Source: Anniella stebbinsi (lineage: Eukaryota; Chordata; Lepidosauria; Squamata; Anniellidae). From it: a DNA stretch of 64,000 nucleotides. The stretch spans positions 32,985,001-33,049,000 of the forward strand of contig JARDYH010000003.1 in assembly GCA_029215795.1 (NCBI GenBank), in the 5' to 3' direction. Position 1 is the first letter of the stretch, and each line of letters starts with the position of its first letter. Made by a program: the position numbers and the translations under genes. The notes under the pieces were generated by a model that was not told the origin of the DNA, searched no databases, and worked only from the letters and a program-made list of their open reading frames with translations. This document shows, piece after piece, positions 11,801-21,777 of this stretch.

Positions 11801-14800
11801 TGAATTGCAAGACCTGTCCGGATTGTGCAGTGGCCCCTTTTAATCAGATGCTGGTTTAATTTCATTGCCTTTACTAGATGGATAGAAGTGGCACCTTGTT
11901 CTGAGTGTGGGTCTATCATGCTCTGATACTAAATTAGGCTGAAAGCACTTTTGAATTTTGTCCAGTATCCCACTCTGAAATTCAAGACAACCAATATCAA
12001 TGTTAAAGATGATATAATCCAGTAGCTCTTTGAATATATAACCCAAAATGCTACGCTTTGCAAAAAAAACAATACTTATTACTTCTGTACAAAACCTTCT
12101 AGTTTTGAGTATACTTCTACCTCTCTTCTATGAGAAATGTGCTGCTTTGCCCAAAATTAAACTTGGCAGGAATGTTATATGTAAGGCATTAAATTCCTCA
12201 ATCTAGTACAAATACTAATAGCTATTTTGCATCAAACTTTGTTTGTCTTAGTAAAGATAGTATGGTAGGGTAATCAGTCATAGCATCTCTTTACCTATAT
12301 ATCTGTAGAGTAACTTGCATATCAAGGTAGTTTCTGCATTAGCTTTTCTCCAGATTTGTAATCCTTTATTCAGCCACTTTCTACTCAAGCATTGTTGAAT
12401 CCCAGTTTTCTGTGTTGACTTCCTCTCTTTTATCAGACATGTTTTAGTGATTTTGATTACAAAAAAACACAAGTGTAGTACTGGACTGTCCAATGTGGAC
12501 AGATAAATTATTGAGGCTTTTAAGGGCTACTGTGCCTTTATTAAAAGCTTCCTGCTTGCAGGTTCTTCCCATTTTATTGCTTTCAGTTCAGTGTGACAGG
12601 AAGATTATTGGTTAAATGCCCCTTAATTAGTCAGTTTCTGTTCTCTGGGAGCAGTAATTGTTGGTTTCCTTGCATCAACATTTGCTTTCTTTTGGGCTAA
12701 CATTACACACAGCTGCATTGTCCTGCATAGTTAAGTGCTGAGTGCCAGGATTTACTTGACTTGCTACCCTGTTCATCTGTGGCTCATTTTTAGCCCACTG
12801 ATTTCCTCTCATAGAGATCTCCTTTCCACTGCGCTTGTAATGAGAATTCATGTGCCACACCTGCAGACAGCAGCATTTTGCCATTCTGATTTGATGTAGT
12901 GAAGTAGAATAAAAAGTGTCACCCCTTTTATTATTGTGTGTTTTGTTCATCTTATCCCAGGGCACTGTCCGAGATGCCACTGGCATTTTCCCAAGTGCTT
13001 TTGCAGCTATCATCAAAGATCTCCCACAGGAAGAAGACCCTATCAACTGGTTGCGCTGCTATTACCATGGTGAGAATGCCAGCACCATCAGGTAATGCAA
13101 TGAGTCTGTTTTATGTTCATCTTCCTTTCTTTTCTTGGCCGCCAAAGCTTTGAGCTCCAGGCACCCTTCTTTCCTGTGTCTAAGCTCACTGGCAGCAAAA
13201 ATGGTATGAATTATTATTTATTATTTTATTATTTATATAGTAGACATGGTGCTTTAGAAAGTACAAAATAGCAGGTCCCTGCTTCAATGAACTTACATAT
13301 ATTACAGCAAAAAGCCTAAACAAGCTGTAAAGGTAGCCTCATCTTAAAAGCATCAACCCTGATAATAAAAGTTAAAAATACTCTGAAGCATTTGCAGTTT
13401 CACATTTTAAACTCACTTAAATTACAGCACCATCGTAGCTACAGGAATAAAATGGAATTTCCTTCTGCTGTCCTGATGCTCAATATATTTACTTGGAAAA
13501 GTGAAAGATTTTGTTGTAGGAAAGCATCATATATTCCATCATGAAATTTTATTTTATTTCAAAATAGAGTTAACAAGTATATATTTTAAAAGTAAGAATA
13601 ATAAAACAGGCATCTGTAAACATGCCCATGCTTGGCTGGCCACCTACTGACTATGAAATGTATTTTAAAAAAACAAAAAAAGAGGGAAGAAAGGATGCTG
13701 CGGTGAGCAATTTTTGACCTGGTGGGCCCCGGCATGCCATGCTAGCCCAGGTGCTGACACTGGGCCTGTTGGCTGCTGCCATAATTGCCTGCTGTTCTCT
13801 AGGGTGGGGCTGGAGTGCTCTGGACATCAGCCCCAAGATCCAGCCCAACTGGAAGAGAGGGGAGTGCAAGATCAAAGAGAGAAAAATCCTATTGTATGTC
13901 CCCATGACAGTGTCTAGGGGGATGTAGGATTGTTCGGTTTCTGAGATCCAAGGTTGGCAACAGAGCTCTGACCTCAAAGCACAGAATCCACAGTCCCTGC
14001 TCCTCCTCCTTGTAGCCAGGGTGGTTCTGGCTACATCTCCATGCTCGGAAACAGAGCACAGAAACAGGAAAAGTGGGGGGTCCTGGGATCAGAGAGGGGA
14101 GGAGACTGGGGAAAGTGTGTTATGCAGCTTCCAAAGCTCATTCCAGCCTCCTTCCCTCCCACTTGGAAGCACCACAGTTAAATGAGCGAAATTGCCCATC
14201 TAGTGAAAATGCAGGGTGGCTGAATTACAGAGACGAGGATTGCCTCCGTACTCCAGCTGCCCTGCATTGGATACGCAGCAGCATGTGACTTTAGAGGCTT
14301 CTGACTATCTCCATAGGATTGCACCCTAAGTATGCCAGTCATACTGCTTGGGGAATACTGGGAATTATAGGACATTCTAAATCTAAACTTGCATAGGATT
14401 GTGCCCTATGTCATGAGTTTAAACTTGTCTAACTGCACCATCGCTCACTATAGCATTGTTTCCTATTAGAGTACCTTATCCCCAATCTCCCCTCGCCCCA
14501 GCCATAAGTGAATGGCAAAAATATGGGAAAAAGTAAATATTATGAGTTTTATTCATTGTTTCATTGTTTGCATGGTATGTTTTAATGTTTTATACAATGC
14601 TCAGAGGACTTGGGTTATTGGGTGGTTTTAAACTGCAATCAATCAATATTGGACACAATATTGGGAGGAGGCCTAGACTTGTCTGCAACCTAGGGATGTA
14701 TGGATTTTGTTAAATCCATTCTGTCTCTTCAGGTCTGCAGAATCTGCATGACTTGGAAAAAGTTGTTCCATGGTGGAAACCACAGGGTGTATTTATAGAA

Positions 14801-17800
14801 ATCCAAACTTATTTGAGTCTGTTTCTTTGACATCCCTCCCTACTCCTTCTTCCAATAATCCCGGCCATTGAATCAAGCCTGCTATTATTATCAGCCCAGC
14901 CCATTCCCAGGTTCTGTTTCTTGGTCAATATCGATGTATCAAGGAGGTTCCCCTCCAGCTTAGTCATCCAGTACCCAACACAAAGGCTTCCAGGTTTAAA
15001 TCCACACTGCTGGGACCATTAAACTATTTCACAGTTAGATACTTGTGGAACTTTTCAGGACTAAATTCAGGCATCATGGTACCCTCTCAAGACAAGAATA
15101 TTGTATGTCTGTTTTCCGTTTAAACTTTGGTACCGAGTAAAATGTTTTGTACCTGACTTCAAAAAATGAAGGGAGAGTTGTGTCCAGATTTCCTCCATAA
15201 CATTTCTGCAGAGCTGATTTTGCTTGTTTTCTTTTAGGGACATATCGGTGGAAGAGGACTTGAGCAGTACCCCATTATTCAAAGATTTAATGGAATTAAT
15301 AAGGTAAAAGTGCAAGTATAACGAACTCAGTCAAAATATTTGCTGTCATGCCCATTTTGCTAAGATCCCAAATTATCTCTGTAATTGTATCTGCTAGGAA
15401 CTAAAATGTTTCCATGACCTCTTAAACAATCCCTGAATTTCCCCCTTCTCCTATCAAGTGAACTGTTCTGTTCTCTGAATCTGGTTATGTTGTTCTCCTG
15501 TGGAGTTTTTAACAGAGCGTTGATGTCTTTGGTTTGCCATTCCAATAAGGTCTCAAGTGTAGGATATGCTCACACTGCTATTAGCTCATATAGTTCTTCT
15601 TAACTAACCCCGTGTCCTGTCCTGATTTGCACTTCACTTCCCCTTTTTAGTGCCAAATTTAGCACCTCATTAAATTGGTAAGTGTGTCTATTAGTGGTAG
15701 CTTCAGTGTAACGGCTTTCCTTGTACTCAGTTGTCTTGCCCTTTCTCCTTTGTCTTCATCAGGATGTTTGAGATGGCTGTGCGTATATGTGCATGCTGTT
15801 AGCCTGATGATGCATAGAGGAGCTTCATGGAGGATTTAAAATGTTTAGAAACTGTCCACAATTTTTGCCCATCCTTACAGAGGATCCTTCTGAAAATCAT
15901 TCCCTCCCCTTCACTTTAGATCAGGAAACCTTTTTAGCCCCGAGGGCCACATGCAATGTTGGTTGATGGGCTAGGGGTTGCATAGGCACACCATACTCAT
16001 ACACATATATCTCTATGCATGTATGTCCAGGTATACACCACTGGGAGAAAGGGAAGCTAAAGTCTCTTCTCTTCCTCCCCCACACCTGACAGCAATCCTG
16101 GGCGCTTTGGGGTCACTGAGGGAAGAGGAGGCAACTAAAGAGCATGTCAACTTCCAAGCACCAAGAACCAGTTAGGATGAAATGAAACAGGTGTTAGGTT
16201 TAGACTGAGTAAGCTTGGGTTTCAATCTCAGCCATTTATTTATTATTTATTATTACATTTATATCATAAGAACAAAAGAAAAGCCCTGCTGGATCAGAAC
16301 AAGGGTCCATCTAGTCCAGCATTTTGTTCACATTGTGGCCAACCAGCTGCCCACAGGAAACCCACAAGCATGACATGAGTACAGCAGCAGCTTCTCTACA
16401 TGTTCCTCAGCAACTGGTGTACATAGGCATATTGTCACTGGAAGTAGGATATAGCCAACAGGGTTAGTAGCCATTGATAGCAATGGTGGTCTTTTTCCTT
16501 GCCTTTTTTCCCCTTGCAAGGAACCCAAGGCAACTTATATAGTCCTCCTGCTCTCCATTTTATCCTTCTACCACCCCTTGAGGTAGGTTAGGCTGAGAGT
16601 CAGTGTCTAGTCCAAAATCATCCAGTGAGCTTCCGGGGGTGTGGGGACTAGAACTTGCATCTCCTGAGGCACAGTCCAAAATTCTCACCACTACACCACA
16701 CTGGCTCTCATGAAGTTCACTGGGTGACCTTGGGATAGTCTTTATTTCTCAAACCTATCTAACCAACTCATTAGGTTGCAAGGATTAAATGAACGGAGAG
16801 ACTATGTATATCACCATGAGCTCATGGAGCAAGGAGGTGGAGCAGCAGGATACAATGTAGTAAATTTTTTTTAAAAAAATAATCAACCAGAAGTTCAATA
16901 ATCAGGACAGGATGAAGTATGTACATGCTGCAAACAAGTCACACAACTTGAGAAGAATGTGTTGTCATGGTCATCAAAGCTACTTATTGCAACAGAAGCA
17001 TGGTGACTCAGATGCAGCCTAGCAGCTTAATCAACATGCCGTTTTTGATGTAGTCATAATTTATGCGAAGGACCATTCAGTCCCCAGTCTGCCTGAAACT
17101 ATGAAGAGCTACTGCCAAGCAGATGGACCAGTGGTCTAATTTGTATAAGGCTGTTTCCTATGTTCCTGAGCATCTCATAAAAGTGAAATTGCATTGCTTA
17201 CCTGGGGCTTTGTGTTTCCTGCTTCTTTTGCATGATTGTTATGAATTGCATTACATGGGTGGAGAGGGGCGACCATGTGGTTTGAATTGAATACTTCCCC
17301 TCTAAGTGTGCTCTGTTCACTTCCATTGAGACAGTACCATCTAGTGGTGGAAGATCCCACTTTTTTCCAGATATACCAAATTATCTGCAGTACTTTAAAT
17401 AGTGGGATTTCCAGGAGGCATGGGAGATATCCTGGTTGTTGACAACATCATTTAATGGACTCAAAATTTTCATGGGTGGCCAATCACGAGCATGCAATAA
17501 ATTACTCATTTAGAGGAGACCATAGTCTTCATGTATGTCCTATCCTACTCACTGCATTGTGGGAAAGGGAATCAGCTTGATGCAGAGAGCACTGGTTGTT
17601 CTACTGTTCCTTCTGGCCTGTTTCCCCAGTTCAAGAAGGCTTTGCCTTGGAGCTCTAAGGGAATTGTTATTTCAGTAATGATGCAGTTCAAACTGAGGCC
17701 TTTTGTAGGAGCTGGAGGCTCTACCCCTTCCTAGTTCACAGGCAGACCCTGATCTGGGTAGGTGCTTGCATGCACTACTTGCATGCAAATAGACTAATGT

Positions 17801-19267
17801 GCAGGTAACTAGGCACTTTGCCATGGCACAGAAATTGCTGCCTGGTATACCATCCCTTCTATTTCCACAGATGTGAGGATGATGGAGGAGAGGCTGTCTG
17901 AGACCTGGCCAGGAGCCCAGGTGTCTGGCATGCAGACCTCCAGTTCTGTGGCTGTCAGGACTGAGTCTGAAGGCTCGTTGGGGTCATGGGATACTGCTGG
18001 GGGCTCCTGCTCCCCCTATTCATCCTCCTAGGAGCCCCCAGGTTTTCTGTCTAGGCAAGGCTTAACCTTGACACCACTCAGATCACATCATGAAGCCTCT
18101 GACTCTCCCCTAAGCTTGCTCTCGCCAGAAGCAGCCAGGGCAAGAACCAGGATCCTTTTGTTCTGTGTGTGTGGCTGCCCCATGTGGTGAGCTATCAGAA
18201 GTGCAGCTTGGAATATTTTCTTGACAGGGAAGTATTCATATGTTCTGGACTGGCCATTTGCCCATCCAGGCTAGGCACAGGTAGGGTCATATGAAAATTA
18301 ATTTTGTTCTTGCTCACAAAACATGCGAGCATGCCCCATTCGAAGCCCCGAATGTGAGCACGACCACCGGAACATGTCTGTCCAAAATTTTTGGCACGCA
18401 TTTTGGGAGATCTGTGCAAATCTCCCATTTGCCTGCAAACACAAACAGGAATGATGTTCGGCAAATCCTAGTGATCTTGAGCATCACTCGTTTGCCCCTC
18501 CCTGTATCACAGAGTATGAATGTAATGTGTACTGTTGAAAAGGATTCGTTGGATTTCATAGGAGTGCTATTACTAATGACCTGTGTGTGATTACTGTAAG
18601 TGATCATTAACAGATGTGATGAGTTCTGTGTGTGTTATGAGATAACTGTAATAGAATATGTTCTTGGATATGAAGGAAGGCTGCCACGAATGGGTCAGCC
18701 AAGTGTTGGATGCAGCACTTAGCTTAGCTTAGCAGGGATACCTTCATCTGGGTGTTACTGGTGTCCATGGCAGACCTGGTTATATTGAGAGAAATAGGAA
18801 TAGTGATATGACTACCTTAAAATGTAAGATAAGGTCATTGTCAACACAAGTGTTATAAAAGCAAGAGTTAGATCTGATTGCTCAAAGGGATCCTGGGAGA
18901 ATAAGAAGTCTACCATACATGATTACCTAAGCTCTGCAAACCGTGCTTGCCAGATAATTAACTATAATATCTTAATGATGACTGCTTCGTTGGTTGAGAG
19001 GAATAGAACTTTAATTTTACTAAAGAATATGCTAGCCATAATTTCTATCTAACCATCCTAATTGCGTAGTATGTAGTATTGCTTGTTTCATCCTTACAAA
19101 GATTCATTATTCTCTGATTCTGTTGGAGCAATAAATGTATATTTTGTGGTACCAAGTAGGGCTGTGACCAGATATGGATACGGATCCCGAATCTGGAGCA
19201 GATCAGGCGATCTGGATCCAATCCGGATCCAATCACAGCACTCCCTCCCACTCTCCCTGCTCTCCCT

Positions 19268-19303
<36 letters not shown>

Positions 19304-21159
19304 CCTCCCCTCCCCTCCCTCTCCCTGCTTACCTGCTGCCTCCTCCGCGTTGTCCTGCCATCATCCTGCCTCCTTGCTGTGAGCCGTCGCATTTACTGGT
19401 CGCATCAGGTGTCACCTGCCGCAACTGGCAAATGCGGTGGCTCACAGTGAGGAGGAAGGACTATGGCAGGACTACACGGAGGAGGCAGCAGGTAAGCAGG
19501 GAGAGTGGGGGGAGGGAGGGAGAGAGCGAGGAGAGCGGGAGGGAGTGCTGTGAATGGACCTGGATCGGATCCGGATCCAAGTCAGATCAGGCCCGATCCA
19601 GACCTGACAAATCTGGATCGGATCGGGGGGGGGGGTCCATTCACAGTCCTAGTACCAAGTCATGTTATTTGACTTTTAGGGACCCCTACCTATACATATT
19701 AATTCTCAAAGTCCAGAACACTCAGCTGGATTCACACATCTATTTCTGAGTGGGGACTGTCCTTAAAGCTGTTGTATTCTCTCTTAAACTGGTGAATTTC
19801 AGATATACCTGTTCAAGTTTGGGAAACAATCTAGTTAGATGGAGCAGGAAGAAGTTACTTGTCTCACGTAGGTACAGGTAGGGCTATAAAAGGCTTCCAG
19901 TTTGGGCAAGAAGTATAGTGTAGTCTTAAGCTCTGACTCCTGGCTTAGTTCTTTGGCTTTGATTCCCTGGTTCAATTCCTGGCTCCCAGCTCAACTCTGA
20001 CAGTTATGTATTCACTTCTTCACATAGCCATGTCCTTGTGTCCCTACAATGTCTGCTGATATTGTCAATCAATTTCCAAATGGTCCAGCCATCCTGAAAG
20101 GCTATTTCCAGTCAAGGATAGTTTCCTAGCCTGCAAGGAGCCTAATCCAGTTCCAGAAACTGCATGAAAACAGAAGTCAGACCACACACTGCCCCTGTTC
20201 AGAAGACATCTTAAACCACAGCTTTAACCATGGCGAATAAGGCAAAAAGCCTTATTCACCATGGTTAAAGCTGTGGTTTAAGATGTCTTCTGAACAGGGC
20301 CACTCTGTCAGGGCTTCAGTCTGCATTAGTCAGTCTGCTGCTTTATTGGGGTGATTATAGGCTCTGGTGAAGTTGTTTTTGACTCCCAATAAGGTGCTAA
20401 GTTTCTTGCCACCTCACAATGGAAAGCTAATACATCCGATGAAGATAGCCTTTCTCTTGCCATGTAAGCTTTCTTCATGCAGGGAGATTTTTATATGGGG
20501 CTATTTTCGAACAAGCAATCCTCCAACTTGCATTCTGAGATGGTGCAGCTCCATGGGAGGACCTGACCAAGTATACAGGTGCATCTTTGAATTGCCTTTC
20601 AGTCTTTGCAGGTTTTAGTGATTTGCCCCTCTGGTTTGGCAATTAACATTCATCTGGAAGTATAGGAAGCATCCCCTGATGGAACACATTTCTTGAGCGA
20701 TATTGCAAAGGCTGCCCTACCAATTGTTCAGTTGTTGCTGATACCAAACTGAACCCACATGTGGCACAGACAGCAGGTGAGCAGTATGAGACCATTTTAG
20801 AATAGCATTGGATACACTCCCAACCATTGTGAGTGTGGAAAAAAACACACACACCATGGAAGTGTGTTTGCACATTCTTCTTGGCATGATTCTGATCATA
20901 GGATTAATCTCATCCTCTTTTTTTTTCCAGGCGAGAGTTTGAGCGTGATGATATTGCCCTGAATTACCATGATGCCGAGGGAGATCTGATCCGTCTGCTC
21001 TCTGATGAGGATGTTGTCCTCATGGTGATGCAGGGCAGGAGCTGGCCTTTCGAGAAGCACATCTTTCCATGGAAACTCCACGTTACCCAGCAAGATGATT
21101 ACAGCGTCTATAACCCTGAAGGATTTGCTATCTCAACACAAACGGTGACAGGGCCATGA
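2784..21159 (+). CDS. NCF4: NCF4 gene (p40phox), nine coding exons seen, first coding exon missing
   Basis: p40phox is a cytosolic subunit of the phagocyte NADPH oxidase; it binds PI3P on phagosomes through its PX domain and p67phox through its PB1 domain. The nine exons are 2784-2868, 4164-4317, 7433-7503, 8984-9111, 9245-9302, 11662-11760, 12961-13091, 15238-15303 and 20931-21159. Every junction has AG/GT and all phases agree, giving 340 codons plus stop. Order: PX (exons 1-4), linker, SH3 (exons 6-7), PB1 (exons 7-9). The match to mammalian p40phox is close throughout, for example the [17 protein letters not shown] and DIALNY stretches. The human protein is 339 residues; this one should be about 350 because its C terminus is longer. 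The short first coding exon (about ten residues) was not found in 1-2783 and is probably upstream. No frameshift or internal stop was seen. CSF2RB follows downstream, as in human. Confidence 0.97.
2905..3190 (-). repeat. MIR/L2-type core repeat, interrupted
   Basis: Read on the - strand it has the typical words ccctgtgaggtag, gactggcc, cccagtgagcttcatgg and ccacactggctctc. The same repeat occurs at 6366-6590 and 16495-16710. It is split here by a 125-bp MITE at 2969-3093. Confidence 0.6.
2969..3093. mobile_element. Short MITE, possibly Harbinger-like
   Basis: Terminal inverted repeats GGGCCAGATCTACAC and GTGTAGATCTTGCC. The flanks are CTA on the left and TTA on the right, compatible with a 3-bp TWA-type target. 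It splits the core repeat around it. A related copy is at 5344-5467. Confidence 0.6.
3598..3925. mobile_element. MITE, family A, diverged subfamily
   Basis: Ends TAAGGTGACCATATG and CATATGGTCACCCTT. Palindromic with the family A module order, but with ctgcag in the centre like the copy at 62863-63182. It lies in the NCF4 intron just before the exon at 4164. No clear 8-bp target duplication. Confidence 0.8.
4164..4317 (+). CDS. NCF4: NCF4 exon: PX core with PI3P-binding arginine
   Basis: The exon encodes [11 protein letters not shown] through LPILPG and ends in phase 1. The FRRYSQF motif holds the PX arginine that contacts the 3-phosphate (human Arg58) and the stacking tyrosine. The residue after the tyrosine is Ser, as in the general PX consensus, where human p40phox has Arg. 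The acceptor follows a long pyrimidine tract. Confidence 0.96.
5176..5314. repeat. Fold-back repeat
   Basis: Inverted ends TAACTACGAATCCCC (5176-5190) and its complement with one mismatch (5300-5314). The interior has several gttttgtgc words which recur at 5494-5560. Intron of NCF4. Confidence 0.5.
5344..5467. mobile_element. Short MITE related to 2969-3093
   Basis: Ends GCCTATACAC and GTGTAGATAGGC with the same interior words (aaacagttttca, aaagtgttttatcctg) as the complement of 2969-3093. It sits between two blocks of gttttgtgc repeats. Confidence 0.55.
6226..6897. mobile_element. MITE with 25-bp perfect inverted ends, carrying a nested repeat
   Basis: The left end 6226-6250 starts TGGTTTGCACATAATGCTAA and the right end 6873-6897 is its exact complement. 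The interior has repeated ccatgggttgt and aaaccatggtttg words. A MIR/L2-type repeat (6366-6590) is nested inside. I did not find a convincing target duplication. Confidence 0.65.
6366..6590 (+). repeat. MIR/L2-type core repeat
   Basis: Contains ccattttatcctcacaac, ccctgtgaggtaggt, gactggccc.aagtcacccagtg and gagtggggactagaacc. It is nested in the MITE at 6226-6897. Confidence 0.6.
7433..7503 (+). CDS. NCF4: NCF4 exon: PX membrane-binding loop
   Basis: The exon encodes [20 protein letters not shown] through YMK, phase 1 in and phase 0 out. The first Lys and the Arg of SRIPAL match human Lys92 and Arg105, two residues that hold the PI3P head group. Both are kept, so lipid binding is expected to be preserved. 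Confidence 0.95.
7778..8145 (-). mobile_element. L2-like LINE 3' fragment with (ATT)n
   Basis: The complement reads into the end of an L2-type reverse transcriptase: words such as ctctgccgctcccagact and tggaatgacctgccgg match the LWNDLP region of the other L2 copies here. It ends in a gaggcggg..taagaaataaa type tail and (ATT)n on the - strand. Confidence 0.65.
8520..8829. mobile_element. MITE, family A
   Basis: Ends TAGGCTTACCATATG and CATATGGTCAGCCTA. Palindromic, with the CTTTAACAGTTG modules in alternating order. Flanks are CCCACC-like on both sides (tacccaccc on the left and cccaccac on the right), consistent with a shifted or decayed 8-bp duplication. Confidence 0.85.
8984..9111 (+). 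CDS. NCF4: NCF4 exon: end of PX domain
   Basis: The exon encodes [15 protein letters not shown] through [11 protein letters not shown] and ends in phase 2. The RPRTR sequence contains the threonine equivalent to human Thr154, a known phosphorylation site that primes the oxidase. The donor is gtgagt. Confidence 0.96.
9245..9302 (+). CDS. NCF4: NCF4 exon: PX-SH3 linker
   Basis: This short exon of 58 bases encodes [19 protein letters not shown], which lines up with the human linker KSVSPQG...DRMAAPRAE. The acceptor is cttgtgacag and the donor gtgggt, phase 0 out. It lies only 133 bases after the previous exon. Confidence 0.93.
9400..10380. other. NCF4 intron, nothing recognised
   Basis: Ordinary A/T-rich intron sequence with a C-run near 9926. 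No repeat or exon that I can name. Confidence 0.4.
10383..10745 (-). mobile_element. CR1 LINE 3' fragment
   Basis: The + strand reads as the complement of the well-known CR1 3' region: atagaatagtagagttggaa, then gtccaaccccctgctcaata, ggaagtttttcctgatgtcc, cttcctgtaacttgagc and atcatgtctcccttcggtct. It lies in the NCF4 intron before the SH3 exon. Confidence 0.85.
11165..11400 (-). mobile_element. L2-like LINE 3' fragment
   Basis: The complement has the tail motif of this L2 family (cccagagagcttc.gctatggg, then tataaatgtaat and an A/T-rich end). It is 260 bases upstream of the SH3 exon. Confidence 0.6.
11662..11760 (+). CDS. NCF4: NCF4 exon: SH3 domain, first half
   Basis: Thirty-three codons, phase 0 at both ends. 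It encodes [15 protein letters not shown] through INKDWFE. The ALFDF strand, the acidic-rich RT-loop position and the tryptophan of KDW are the SH3 ligand-groove features. Confidence 0.96.
11770..12950. other. NCF4 intron, nothing recognised
   Basis: No repeat, exon or strong structure seen between the two SH3 exons. Confidence 0.4.
12961..13091 (+). CDS. NCF4: NCF4 exon: SH3 end and start of PB1 region
   Basis: The exon encodes [18 protein letters not shown], which holds the SH3 GIFP motif, followed by [17 protein letters not shown] and the start of the PB1 region. It ends in phase 2 at a gtaatg donor. Confidence 0.96.
13205..13330 (-). repeat. LINE 3' tail fragment
   Basis: Starts with an att-rich simple repeat, followed by catggtgctttagaaagtac and caggtccctgcttcaatga. 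On the - strand this is the end of an L2/L3-like element, of the same type as 31361-31480. Confidence 0.5.
13930..14400 (+). repeat. Unclassified dispersed repeat
   Basis: Similar in order to 60046-60450 (gtagccag..gttct..ctacatctc, ggaaacagagc, gtcctggg.tc.g, gcccatcta). It ends with a cataggattgcaccctaa motif. It is probably a deleted DNA transposon; no coding sequence. Confidence 0.45.
14693..14845. mobile_element. MITE, family C fragment
   Basis: Ends TAGGGATGTATGG and GACATCCCTC. It shares the tctgcagaatctgcatgact type interior with the copies at 30501-30970 and 50482-50912. Confidence 0.5.
15238..15303 (+). CDS. NCF4: NCF4 exon: PB1 domain, middle
   Basis: The exon encodes [20 protein letters not shown] and ends in phase 2 at a gtaaaa donor. 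It is nearly identical to human [21 protein letters not shown] 5.6-kb intron rich in repeats follows. Confidence 0.96.
16235..16710 (-). repeat. MIR/L2-type repeat with nested CR1-like LINE fragment
   Basis: The outer repeat has the aggtaggttaggctgagagt and ccacactggctctc words at 16495-16710, so it reads + here. Nested at about 16265-16490 is a common reptilian LINE fragment with agaaaagccctgctggatca and ccaaccagctgcccacagga. The nesting breaks the outer repeat near its 5' end. Confidence 0.5.
17090..17170 (+). repeat. SINE 3' fragment
   Basis: Contains cagatggaccagtggtcta and tataaggctgtttcctatgt, which match the 3' body of the tRNA-derived SINE seen at 32451-32635. Confidence 0.55.
17180..19140. 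other. NCF4 last intron, nothing firm
   Basis: Mixed sequence with no clear exon. Open frames here are short and have no similarity that I recognise. Confidence 0.35.
19157..19651. mobile_element. hAT-like fold-back element with 8-bp target duplication
   Basis: Ends TAGGGCTGTGA and TCACAGTCCTA, flanked by GTACCAAG at 19149-19156 and 19652-19659, an exact 8-bp duplication typical of hAT. The interior is a long imperfect palindrome: GATCTGGATCC/GGATCCGGATCC blocks, then CT-rich against GA-rich arms, then gcttacctgctgcctcctcc against ggaggaggcagcaggtaagc. It includes a (CT)n run at 19267-19298. It lies in the last NCF4 intron. Confidence 0.85.
20193..20299. repeat. Hairpin repeat with 51-bp stem
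   Basis: The left arm 20193-20243 and right arm 20249-20299 are complementary with one mismatch, around a 5-base A loop. The outer end ctgttcaga..catctta resembles the ends of MITE family D (31506-31697). It lies 632 bases upstream of the last NCF4 exon. It could be a very short MITE or a source of a small-RNA precursor. Confidence 0.75.
20931..21159 (+). CDS. NCF4: NCF4 last coding exon: PB1 acidic motif and C terminus
   Basis: The exon starts after a long T-rich acceptor and encodes [18 protein letters not shown], then [11 protein letters not shown], which is the acidic OPCA-type motif that pairs with p67phox, then [17 protein letters not shown]. Human ends three residues after this VYN; here the frame continues with [14 protein letters not shown] to TGA at 21157-21159. 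The tail is therefore about 11 residues longer than in human. No sequence oddity marks the extension, so I take it as real. Confidence 0.96.
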
Positions 21160-21777
21160 TCCTTCGTTGCCCCTGCTGCTTCAACAGGAAGGAATAGTCC
21201 TACAACAATCTGGAATAATGAGGAATTGTCCTGCTATACATGTTAAGAAAATGCATTATGTGAATTAAGATTACTGGCTAGGGCTACTTAACAACATACA
21301 GACATTATCATCAGATTAGACCAAGAGAGGGCAACGCATGGTGCACGGGCCATGAGCAGCCCCCGGAGACTGCCAGTGCAGAGCACCTTGGATGCCCTTC
21401 CCTCCTATTTCCCACCATTCCCCTGCACCTACAAACATAGGGCATGCAAGGAGCTTCTTTCCCATGGCCCTGTGTAGCTGCAGAACAGGGCTTCCCAACA
21501 ACCCATCAATCAGCAGGCTGACAGGAGCCCAATTCCGCTGGGAAATAGGTGTGCAAGGAGGACCTTCCTCATATGCTCATTTCCCAGGAGAATCAGGCCC
21601 ACTATCAGCCCACCAAATAGCTGCCTAGGGGACTGGCAGGAAACCAATTTTGCTTCTATGTGCTGGTAGGAGCAGAACATGATTGCTTGGAGGAGGAGAA
21701 AGTTAAAGCCTCTTCCTCCTCCCAACAATCATGATCTAGGTTGCAGAGTTGGGATCAGATGGGGCTAAAGCCAACTC

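Noticed and set aside
12675..13046. 123-codon open frame on the - strand
   Set aside because: It overlaps the NCF4 SH3/PB1 exon antisense and has no recognisable domain.
19174..19749. 191-codon open frame, serine/proline-rich
   Set aside because: It crosses both ends of the hAT-like fold-back element and the (CT)n tract; the residues come from simple repeats.
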